64,000 nucleotides of DNA from Ferruginibacter sp. GTDB lineage: Bacteria > Bacteroidota > Bacteroidia > Chitinophagales > Chitinophagaceae. Each line of letters begins with the position of its first letter. Within the stretch, counting starts at the first letter, position 1. This document shows, piece after piece, positions 52,816 through 60,308 of the stretch. The DNA lies in NCBI GenBank assembly GCA_017983695.1, contig JAGOAX010000003.1, positions 248,001 through 312,000 of the forward strand, given 5' to 3'. The position numbers and the translations under genes are program-made. The notes under the pieces are model-generated. The model was not told the origin of the DNA. It did not search any database and was given only the letters and a program-made list of their open reading frames with translations.

Positions 52816-53262
52816 TTATTTCGCAATACTCAATCCTTCGTGTGCCAATTCCATAGTTTCTACTGCTGGATTTTTATTATCCGTTACAGTCATCTTAACA
52901 GGATATGCATTCGTCAATTCCCAACTCATAGCTTCGTTATTAGTTTCATCCAGCAAGCTTATCGTTACTTTTTTTCTATCAAAAGTATTCATCACTACAA
53001 GATTGTACATATCCCAAAGTGCCTTATCATTTTTAAAAATGCCTTTCTTAAGTGTTACGTTGCCGTATTTTTTAATGCCGGGCATTTTTACGGTAGAAAA
53101 TGCTTTACTGTTTCCTGCACGATACTCAATGATCTGGGTCTCGGCATTTAACCCGGTTACTTCCTGGAATAAAATTTCTGTATCGCCGATTTTTACCCTG
53201 AAAACGAATTTAACTAAAGGCCATGTTGACTTCGATTGTTGGTTACCTGTTTCGTCTGCCAT
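52816..53262 (-). CDS. Phage-tail-tube-like protein (T4 gp19/Afp1-Pvc1 family)
   Basis: A 148-residue protein with the tail-tube core: FVFRVKIGDTEILFQEVTGL, IEYRAGNSKAFSTVKMPGIK, YGNVTLKKGIF. This is the family of T4 gp19-like tube proteins, including the inner tube of contractile injection systems (Afp1/Pvc1). No sheath, baseplate, spike or AAA ATPase gene lies nearby, so it is an orphan. Possible explanations are a relic of an injection system, a tube subunit acting with a distant cluster, or a recruited scaffold. The sequence is intact and ordinary in composition. Confidence 0.75.
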   Translation of the reverse strand: MADETGNQQSKSTWPLVKFVFRVKIGDTEILFQEVTGLNAETQIIEYRAGNSKAFSTVKMPGIKKYGNVTLKKGIFKNDKALWDMYNLVVMNTFDRKKVTISLLDETNNEAMSWELTNAYPVKMTVTDNKNPAVETMELAHEGLSIAK

Positions 53263-53577
53263 AAAATATTTTTACATAAGTTATAAAATGATTAATTGAA
53301 AGGGTTATGCTTTTTGTTCTGCAATATACACACCGGGAGTTTTGTAATCTGCCATCAGGAAAGGTTTATGAAAGGAAATAAAAAAACTAAAGTATGTTCC
53401 TGTTATCTGTTCTTGAATATAGTTACTATTTCAGGGAATCAAAATTTTTCGCTGTATGTGATGCCTTATTATAGTACATCAATTGTATAAAACTGCCTTG
53501 CTGTTAAAGACTAAAAACTTGCACCTGTTGTTTCTTTTGCTTACTTTTCTGCTAGCTTAACTATTAACGCTGTAAAA
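53263..53577. other. Intergenic region, no gene seen
   Basis: This 315-bp stretch contains no reading frame with a plausible start and codon use. It probably holds the promoters for the divergent tail-tube and serine-hydrolase genes. No exact TAnnTTTG box or strong hairpin was found. Confidence 0.5.
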
Positions 53578-55308
53578 ATGAATATCGTAAAATTATTTAT
53601 TGCCTTGGTGTTACTCGCCGTATGTACACAAACATCAGCCCAATCAATTAATAAATTAAAACTGGAAAAATTTATTGACAGCATTTATAAACCCTTCGGC
53701 AACAAAAATTCTCCGGGCTGTGCAGTTACCATAATGGAGAACGGGAAACTGATCAGCAAAAAAACATATGGCATGGCCAGTATTGAATTGCAGGTTCCTT
53801 TTTCGCATCAAACTGTAGTTAAAATTGGATATTCGGAGGCGAGGGAATTTATTTCTATTGCTGCTGTATTAATGGAGAAGGATGGTATTCTTTCATTGAA
53901 TGATAAAGTGCGACAATATTTTCCAAAACTACCGGAGTGGTCAGACCCGGTTACGATCTGGGATTTGCTTAATCATCGCAGTGGCTTTGTAGATGAATGG
54001 GCAAATTTATTACTGATGCATGGTGCTATGTCGAATCGTCTTGATAAGGAACAGTTCTTTCGGTTGTTGTATAACCAACCTGAGCCTGAAGTTGAACCCG
54101 GAAAAGGATTTATGTATTGTAATTCCGATTTTGGTTTATTACGGTTGATCATGGAAAAAGCTTCGGGGAAAAATTTACCCGATTGGATAAAGCAACGGAT
54201 ATTCTATCCCTTAAAAATGAATAACACCAGGATGCAGAAAAATGCACTGGATATTATTTCAAACCGTGCAACTAAATATTCACATGTTGGAAATGGTTTT
54301 GAACAGGATAATGTGCAGAAGACATCTCCAGGTGGAAATTATTTTATCCTGACCTGTGCTGACGATCTTGTGAAATGGTCAGCGGCTATTAGTGATCCCG
54401 TTTCGGAGTTTAATACTGCGTTTAAAAAACTATTGGCAAATGTGCGGATGATACCCGGAAAAAAGAATCATTATGTTACCGGGCACAGTATTGATACAAT
54501 AAATAATCAAACAGTTATTTTTCATGAGGGGGTTAATGGCGAGAATTATCTCAGCCGTATTCCTTCAAGAGAATTAACGATCATAACCATGGGCAACCTT
54601 GATGGAGAAGGTTTTTCGGAACAAAATAAATTGCTGTGTGATTATATGCTGCATGCAAAAAAACCTCCATTCATCAAACCGGTTTTCGCAAAAAAGCCCA
54701 TCCCCGTTACGGAAGCGGAATTAAAAAAATACGAAGGCAAATACCGCTGGTTAAACCAGGTGTCGTGGGAGAGTTATAATGAGAAAAGAAAGACAAGCAA
54801 TTTTTTTGTTGAGAATGGCAAATTAAAATTCAGGTATAGCGGAAGTTATATTATTGAACTTATCCCGGTTGGTAAAGATCTTTTTTATTACGAAGACGGG
54901 TTTGGTGCAGAGATAAAATTTATGCAGCCTGAAGGCAATACACCGATGAGGGTGAAAGTAACTTTTGATGACGGATTTCTTGGTGAGGCCATGGAGAAGG
55001 AAAGTGCAGTATGGTTGCCATCACCAGAAGATATTAAAATATTTACAGGAAAATATTATAGTAAGCATCTGAACTACTATTGGAATTTTGAATTGAACGA
55101 ACAGGGAAAAATGGTTTTAAGAAGAGCAACAATGCCGGATGCTATTATGGAACCCGATGGGGAAAACCAGTTTCATTACATAGCTGAAAAAAATCCGGGA
55201 GCCGGATTTGACCAATGGATATTATTCAATAAAAACTCCGCAGGAGAAATAACAGGTTTAACTGTTTGGTCTGGCCGGGTAATGCATCACCGCTTTGATA
55301 AGCAATAG
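53578..55308 (+). CDS. Beta-lactamase-fold protein with degenerate catalytic motif
   Basis: A 576-residue exported protein with a signal peptide (to about 22, TSAQ), a beta-lactamase-like domain (about 30-355) and a C-terminal lipocalin-like part (ELKKYEGKYRWLNQ, DIKIFTGKYYSKHLNYYWNF) found in class C relatives. The SxxK motif reads S86-E-A-R89 (GYSEAREF), so the catalytic lysine is replaced by arginine. The second motif YCN and the HEG third motif persist. Activity is therefore doubtful or altered. It is related in overall design to the hydrolase 1 kb upstream but clearly diverged. Confidence 0.85.
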   Translation: MNIVKLFIALVLLAVCTQTSAQSINKLKLEKFIDSIYKPFGNKNSPGCAVTIMENGKLISKKTYGMASIELQVPFSHQTVVKIGYSEAREFISIAAVLMEKDGILSLNDKVRQYFPKLPEWSDPVTIWDLLNHRSGFVDEWANLLLMHGAMSNRLDKEQFFRLLYNQPEPEVEPGKGFMYCNSDFGLLRLIMEKASGKNLPDWIKQRIFYPLKMNNTRMQKNALDIISNRATKYSHVGNGFEQDNVQKTSPGGNYFILTCADDLVKWSAAISDPVSEFNTAFKKLLANVRMIPGKKNHYVTGHSIDTINNQTVIFHEGVNGENYLSRIPSRELTIITMGNLDGEGFSEQNKLLCDYMLHAKKPPFIKPVFAKKPIPVTEAELKKYEGKYRWLNQVSWESYNEKRKTSNFFVENGKLKFRYSGSYIIELIPVGKDLFYYEDGFGAEIKFMQPEGNTPMRVKVTFDDGFLGEAMEKESAVWLPSPEDIKIFTGKYYSKHLNYYWNFELNEQGKMVLRRATMPDAIMEPDGENQFHYIAEKNPGAGFDQWILFNKNSAGEITGLTVWSGRVMHHRFDKQ

Positions 55309-55324
55309 TCAACTACATGAAACG

Positions 55325-55362
55325 AGTCGTCTTCTTGTCCGGCAATGCGACTGGTGTTTATT
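55325..55362. repeat. Second copy of the palindromic repeat
   Basis: AGTCGTCTTCTTG, an inner GG-CAA hairpin, then GCGACTGGTGTTTATTA. It matches the unit at 48029-48062 with a few substitutions and a 3-nt insertion. It lies in the 212-bp spacer before the lyase gene. Confidence 0.6.
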
Positions 55363-55520
55363 AGTCTTGGTTGTTTGCAACGGCAGCACAAGCATATCTA
55401 AAACAAATAAAATTTATCCTTTGTTGGTACACATATAACTGCTTATCCATGCCACCCCATACAACAGGATGCCAAATGCCAACCATCAACTACATTAGCA
55501 ATTTATTTTAATTACGCTGT

Positions 55521-56843
55521 ATGAAAAAAATATTATTACTCCTGTTGGTATTAACAACCCAAATCTGCTTTGCAAATATTTATTATGTAGCAGTTGATGG
55601 CAGCGATGCTAATGCAGGCACCAAAAGCCAGCCCTTTGCCACAATTCAAAAAGCACAAACTGTTGTACAGCCCGGCGACACGGTGTATTTACGTGGCGGC
55701 ACTTACAACCTTACCGAGGCACAGATAGCAAAAAAAGAAAGAATTTATGCCTGCCTTACTTACCTTGATAAAAGCGGTACTGCAGGTAAGTATATCAGCT
55801 ATATTAATTACCCCGGCGAAACACCCGTGTTTAATTATGCGGCGGTAAAGCCCGAAGGTTTTCGGGTGGCTGCTTTTTATGTTACCGGCTCCTACATTCA
55901 TTTAAAGGGTTTTGAAGTAACTGCTGTGCAGGTAACTATTAAAACGCATACACAGTCGGAGTGTTTTGAAAACCACGGCAGTAATAATATTTACGAGCAG
56001 TTAAGCATGCACGATGGTATGGCCATTGGGTTTTATTTGCTGGCCGGCTCAAATAATTTAATTCTTAATTGCGATGCTTACCGCAACTGGGATTATTTTT
56101 CTGAAAATGGAAGAGGCGGTAACACTGATGGTTTTGGCAGCCACCCAAGGGCTGGTGGTAAAAATAATATTTTCAGGGGTTGCCGGGCATGGTTTAACAG
56201 TGATGATGGTTACGATTTGATCAATGCTTCTGAAGCAACCACCTTTGATCATTGCTGGGCTTTTTATAATGGCTTTAATAAAGATTTTGGAAGCCAGGGC
56301 GATGGCAACGGTTTTAAAAGCGGCGGCTATGGGCTAAAAAAAGTGGGTACTGAAATACCAAATCCTGTTCCCCGTAACACGATTCAATTTTGTTTAGCAG
56401 TTCGCAATAAAGCCAATGGTTTTTATTCTAATCATCATACCGGCGGCAGCGATTGGTATAATAATTCGGCTTACCGTAACAATAGCAGCAATTACAATAT
56501 GCTTAACCGCCTTAGGGACACCGCACAGGATGTGCCGGGCTTCGATCATATTATGTACAACAACCTTGGCCATAAAGGAGGAAAAGAAATAGTACAAATA
56601 GATGCAGCCAAATGTACATTGGCCAATAATTATTTTGATTTAAACCTGCAGGCCACTGATGCAGATTTTATAAGCCTTGATGAAAACCTTTTAACTGCCC
56701 CACGCAAAGCTGATGGCAGCCTGCCTGATATTGATTTTATGAAACTTAAATCTACCAGCCAGTTTATTGATAAAGGAAAAGTGATCGGTTTTTCTTTTAA
56801 GGGTAAGGCACCGGATCTGGGAGCTTTTGAAGTGGGTAAATAA
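55521..56843 (+). CDS. Right-handed beta-helix polysaccharide lyase (PL9-like)
   Basis: A 440-residue exported protein with a signal peptide (to about 18, CFAN) and a single beta-helix domain. It opens with YYVAVDGSDANAGTKSQPFA and continues through NNIYEQLSMHDGMAIG, GFGSHPRAGGKNNIFRGCRA, SDDGYDLINA and GDGNGFKSGGYG. This asparagine-rich pattern matches family 9 pectate lyases, in which a lysine acts as base. It would cleave polygalacturonate. No T9SS tail is present, so it is either periplasmic or released by another route. No SusC/D pair lies nearby, but a GH78 rhamnosidase is about 3.5 kb further on. Confidence 0.82.
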   Translation: MKKILLLLLVLTTQICFANIYYVAVDGSDANAGTKSQPFATIQKAQTVVQPGDTVYLRGGTYNLTEAQIAKKERIYACLTYLDKSGTAGKYISYINYPGETPVFNYAAVKPEGFRVAAFYVTGSYIHLKGFEVTAVQVTIKTHTQSECFENHGSNNIYEQLSMHDGMAIGFYLLAGSNNLILNCDAYRNWDYFSENGRGGNTDGFGSHPRAGGKNNIFRGCRAWFNSDDGYDLINASEATTFDHCWAFYNGFNKDFGSQGDGNGFKSGGYGLKKVGTEIPNPVPRNTIQFCLAVRNKANGFYSNHHTGGSDWYNNSAYRNNSSNYNMLNRLRDTAQDVPGFDHIMYNNLGHKGGKEIVQIDAAKCTLANNYFDLNLQATDADFISLDENLLTAPRKADGSLPDIDFMKLKSTSQFIDKGKVIGFSFKGKAPDLGAFEVGK

Positions 56844-56882
56844 TATACTGTCTTTCATTAGCCAATACATTTGCAAAACCAA

Positions 56883-56890
56883 TACTTTTG
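56883..56890 (+). promoter_or_regulatory. -7 promoter box of the GNAT gene
   Basis: TACTTTTG matches TAnnTTTG exactly. It ends only 4 nt before the GTG at 56895, so the message is probably leaderless or starts at the next in-frame TTG (56907). Confidence 0.5.
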
Positions 56891-56894
56891 TATA

Positions 56895-57575
56895 GTGAAA
56901 CATGTATTGCACAATCCCGTTTTTAATGCTTTAAGCTCAGGCGATAAACAACTTAGTTTGGGTACTGATACAGTAAAATTTTTTAATGAAACTGTTTCAC
57001 CTTTTGCTGGTTTTGAAGAAAGCTATACCAACGGTTTTGCCGACCTGCATGAATTACTAGCACCGGGTAGAAAAATCCTTTATGCCATTCCCACTCCCAT
57101 CACTTCACCCACGGGTTGGCAGGTACAGCATGACATAAAAGGATTACAATTTGTTTATGAAGGCGACTTTGCCATCAAAAATGAATTTGAGAATGTGGTA
57201 CCATTAACTGAAATGCATGTTGAAGAAATGGTTGCGCTGGCAACATTAACCAAACCCGGGCCATTTGCAACAGGCACTATTAAATTCGGTTACTACCATG
57301 GCATATTTGATAAAGACAAGCTGGTAGCCATGACAGGCCAGCGGTTGCATGTAGAAAATTATACAGAGATAAGCGCCGTATGCACACACCCGGAACATAC
57401 AGGCAAAGGCTATGCAAATACTTTAATGCAACATCAGTTACAACTCATCCTGCAACAGGGGCAACAGCCGTTTTTACATGTAAGAGAAGATAACCAGCGG
57501 GCTATCGCAATCTATCAAAGGCTTGGGTTTACCATAAGCCGCCCTATGAATTTTTATTTTATGAAACGGTTGTAA
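56895..57575 (+). CDS. GNAT-family acetyltransferase (FR47-like)
   Basis: A 226-residue acetyltransferase. The GTG at 56895 is taken as start, because the promoter box at 56883-56890 excludes the upstream TTG. TTG 56907 is an alternative. The FR47-like C-terminal half holds TEISAVCTHPEHTGKGYANT (acetyl-CoA loop H-x-G-K-G-Y-A) and LHVREDNQRAIAIYQRLGF. The N-terminal half carries a degenerate duplicate of the fold. The substrate is unknown. It is not close in sequence to the tandem GNAT pair at 35.8-37.3 kb. Confidence 0.85.
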   Translation: MKHVLHNPVFNALSSGDKQLSLGTDTVKFFNETVSPFAGFEESYTNGFADLHELLAPGRKILYAIPTPITSPTGWQVQHDIKGLQFVYEGDFAIKNEFENVVPLTEMHVEEMVALATLTKPGPFATGTIKFGYYHGIFDKDKLVAMTGQRLHVENYTEISAVCTHPEHTGKGYANTLMQHQLQLILQQGQQPFLHVREDNQRAIAIYQRLGFTISRPMNFYFMKRL

Positions 57576-57720
57576 TTAGTTTTCATACAATTGCTGCTCA
57601 GCAAGAAATTATTATCCCGGTAATTTGTAAAAATGCTTTTGAATTTGCTGCCTAAATATTATTTTAGTTGCATCATACTGCAATTAAAATACTAAAAATA
57701 CAACCTTAAACACCGCATCA

Positions 57721-58452
57721 ATGAACAAGTATGCCACCCTTTACAAATGGATGATCATCCCGATGATTTTTATGCAACTGGGTATTTTCAGGGATTATTG
57801 GGGCGACTTTACTGATAATGCATGGTCGGTGCATGTACATTACTGGACAGGTACAGTTTGGTATCTCTATCTCATTATTCAACCTTATTTTGCTACACAT
57901 GGCCAAATGGCGAGACATAGAACTAATGGTATCATCGGTATGTTTCTGGCTGGTGCTGTTTGCCTAACTGCATTTAGTATGATGAACAGGGACATTGTTA
58001 CAACCCAGAAAGCACTGGAAATGCCGGACAGATTTGGGCCATTTCAACCCTGGTTCTTTTTTGGTGTTGCAGCAGTAGAAATTGTAATGATGACGGCTTT
58101 TGGATATGCTGTGATAAAAAGTATCATTCACAGGAAACAACTCGAAGATCATGCCTGGTGGTTAATTACAACTGTATTTATTATTATGATGCCGGCACTT
58201 GGTCGTGGCATACAAACTGTTTATATTGGTATATATAGTGCAGCATGGCCAAATATCAGTATCATGGTTCCCCTTTACATTACACAGGTGTTGATTATTG
58301 CAATGCTGCTGCTGGGTGCATGGAAATACCAAAAGCTAAAACATCCTGCCACGTATCTTGCCCTGTGTATTAACCTTTTTATATTTTTATTAGAGCCCAT
58401 TGGAAGATCAGCCACTGTGCAACAGTTCTTAAAAGCAGTGATCAAAGGATAA
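57721..58452 (+). CDS. Multi-pass membrane protein, DUF2306-like
   Basis: A 243-residue integral membrane protein with about seven hydrophobic helices and His/Arg pairs at their edges (VHVHYWTGTVWYLYLIIQPY, HRTNGIIGMFLAGAVC, ALGRGIQTVYIGIYSAAWPN). The spaced histidines (VHVHY, THGQMARHRTNG, EDHAWW) are reminiscent of DUF2306-type proteins and haem-binding membrane proteins, but I assign no activity. Short inter-helix loops point to a compact transporter or electron-transfer role. Confidence 0.75.
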   Translation: MNKYATLYKWMIIPMIFMQLGIFRDYWGDFTDNAWSVHVHYWTGTVWYLYLIIQPYFATHGQMARHRTNGIIGMFLAGAVCLTAFSMMNRDIVTTQKALEMPDRFGPFQPWFFFGVAAVEIVMMTAFGYAVIKSIIHRKQLEDHAWWLITTVFIIMMPALGRGIQTVYIGIYSAAWPNISIMVPLYITQVLIIAMLLLGAWKYQKLKHPATYLALCINLFIFLLEPIGRSATVQQFLKAVIKG

Positions 58453-58484
58453 CTTTATATTTTGTACACCTGAAAATAAAATGT

Positions 58485-58904
58485 ATGGCCACAGCAAAAG
58501 CAAAAACTGTTGCAACAACTAAAAGTGTTGCAGGCTTTATTAAAACTGTTGAAGACAAACTAAGGCAGGCTGATTGCCTGAGTATAATAGAAATGATGAA
58601 GCAACAAACGGGCTTAGAACCAAAAATGTGGGGCCCGGCCATAATAGGTTTTGGCACCTATCATTATAAATACGAGAGCGGGCACGAAGGTGATGCCCCG
58701 CTGGTTGGCTTTTCGCCACGTAAATCGGAATTTGCACTCTACATTGCCAACTTTGATGGCAAAGCGGCTTTACTGGAAAAATTTGGAAAACATAAAACTG
58801 CAAAAGCCTGTGTGTACATCAAAAAAGTTGCAGATATCGATATTGCTATATTAAAAAAACTGGTGACTGGTTCTGTTAAACATTACCAGGCAAAATATAA
58901 GTAA
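58485..58904 (+). CDS. DUF1801 protein
   Basis: A 139-residue soluble protein with the DUF1801 (YdhG-like) core: a Lys/Ala/Thr-rich lead, then DCLSIIEMMKQQTGLEPKMW, GPAIIGFGTYHYKYESGHEG, FSPRKSEFALYIANFDGKAA, and GKHKTAKACVYIKKVADIDI. The conserved motif GFGTYHYKY is characteristic. The function is not established; related proteins include iron-chaperone-like YdhG. It starts 32 bp after the membrane protein gene. Confidence 0.88.
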   Translation: MATAKAKTVATTKSVAGFIKTVEDKLRQADCLSIIEMMKQQTGLEPKMWGPAIIGFGTYHYKYESGHEGDAPLVGFSPRKSEFALYIANFDGKAALLEKFGKHKTAKACVYIKKVADIDIAILKKLVTGSVKHYQAKYK

Positions 58905-58998
58905 AAAGTTGGCTGTTGCTGTTATCATACCCTCTCCCATCTTTGTTGCATCTTACTATTTTTAATGCTATTTTAATGGCTTACATTAACTTAACTTA

Positions 58999-59006
58999 TA
59001 ACTTTG
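58999..59006 (+). promoter_or_regulatory. -7 promoter box of the OmpA-family gene
   Basis: TAACTTTG, an exact TAnnTTTG match, lies 38 nt before the ATG at 59045. Confidence 0.55.
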
Positions 59007-59044
59007 TACCTGCGTTTTATCATTCATTTTAAAAACCACATGTT

Positions 59045-59932
59045 ATGAAATACAAACAATTTTTTATACCGGCAATAGCCGTCTTTTTTCTTTTTTCCTG
59101 CGTAAGTTCAAAAAAATTTAAAAAATCAGAAGCCGATTATGCTGCTTTACAGGTACAGCACAGCCAGTTACAGACCCAATTGCAAACTACTATTACCGAT
59201 TGTACCAGCGATAAGGCGGAGCTCAACCGCCAAAAGTCGGTGCTGGAAAATGATATTGCCAATTTGAATAAGCAGATCGATTTTTTGAAACAGAATAATA
59301 CCCAGGCGTTAAAACAACTGCAGGACCTTTCGGTAATTTCATCGACACAGGCCGAAAGCATTAAAAGATCAATGGAAAATATCGGGGCAAAAGATTCTTA
59401 TATACAAACACTGCAACAACAAATGGCGCATAAAGATTCATTGAACATGGCTTTGGTGATGAACCTGAAAGGAGCTGTTGGTAATCTTGATGATAAAGAC
59501 ATCAATATTAAGGTAGATAAGGGTGTTGTGTATATTGATATTTCGGATAAGTTACTTTTTAAAAGCGGTAAGTATGAAATAACCGAACAGGCCAACGGCG
59601 TGTTGGGTAAAGTAGCAGCGGTACTCCATAATCAACCTGATATTGAATTTATGGTAGAAGGCCATACTGACAACGTACCTTATAAAGGAAATACAGCAAT
59701 TATTGATAACTGGGATTTGAGTGTTAAGCGGGCAACTGCAGTGGTAAGGGTTTTGCAAAATAAATATGGCCTTGACCCTGCAAAAATTGCTGCGGCCGGC
59801 CGCGGCGAATACCTGCCTGTTGCAGATAACAGTACAAAAGAAGGCAAAGCTGCTAACCGCAGAACCAGGATAGTGATACTACCCCAGTTAGATCAGTTCT
59901 TTAAATTACTAGAACCTGCAAAAACCAATTGA
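59045..59932 (+). CDS. OmpA-family lipoprotein
   Basis: A 295-residue lipoprotein with lipobox LFSC (C19), a long coiled-coil stretch (about 30-130, QVQHSQLQTQLQTTITD, ELNRQKSVLENDIANLNKQI) and a C-terminal OmpA/MotB-like domain (about 165-285) with the peptidoglycan-binding VEGHTDNVPYKG and the family pattern WDLSVKRATAVVRVLQNKYG, AAGRGEYLPVADN, RRTRIVI. It likely tethers the outer membrane to peptidoglycan through a coiled-coil spacer. Confidence 0.92.
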   Translation: MKYKQFFIPAIAVFFLFSCVSSKKFKKSEADYAALQVQHSQLQTQLQTTITDCTSDKAELNRQKSVLENDIANLNKQIDFLKQNNTQALKQLQDLSVISSTQAESIKRSMENIGAKDSYIQTLQQQMAHKDSLNMALVMNLKGAVGNLDDKDINIKVDKGVVYIDISDKLLFKSGKYEITEQANGVLGKVAAVLHNQPDIEFMVEGHTDNVPYKGNTAIIDNWDLSVKRATAVVRVLQNKYGLDPAKIAAAGRGEYLPVADNSTKEGKAANRRTRIVILPQLDQFFKLLEPAKTN

Positions 59933-59990
59933 TATAAAAATAATTTTCACGCCTGCGTTTTGTACAAGCGTATAAATAAGAATGTATAAT

Positions 59991-60018
59991 AAAAAGGCCG
60001 GCAAGCGCTGGCTTTTTT
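59991..60018 (+). terminator. Rho-independent terminator of the OmpA-family gene
   Basis: Stem GCCGGC / GCTGGC (one G-U pair) with a 4-nt loop, an A run on the left and six Ts on the right. Confidence 0.75.
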
Positions 60019-60148
60019 ATTATACTGCCAAATATATTATTTATGCAAATGCAACAAGTGATACAAATAGAAATAAACCTGTAAGCTTTTTCGTAAACTT
60101 AAATTTTAAAATGAAACAATAAAAAAGGCTCAGGCCAATATGATGGCA

Positions 60149-60176
60149 ACAAGTACTTTTCTGTAAGTACTTGTTT
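60149..60176 (+). terminator. Second hairpin in the spacer before the rhamnosidase
   Basis: Perfect 10-bp arms ACAAGTACTT and AAGTACTTGT with a 6-nt loop and trailing TTTTA. It lies in the 376-bp spacer 59933-60308, which holds no gene. Confidence 0.6.
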
Positions 60177-60308
60177 TACAAAAAAGTGCCATAAATATTT
60201 ATGTTGATAACATGGTTGTCATTTATTTGTCTTCTTGTAGTAAATACCAGGTGCAATAACAAAATAAAAACTGCTGTAAAAAACTTATATTTAAAAAAAG
60301 ATTTCAAC

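Noticed and set aside
60201..60308. N-terminal extension of the GH78 rhamnosidase
   Set aside because: The signal peptide begins at the ATG at 60309, and the extension overlaps the non-coding spacer with hairpins.
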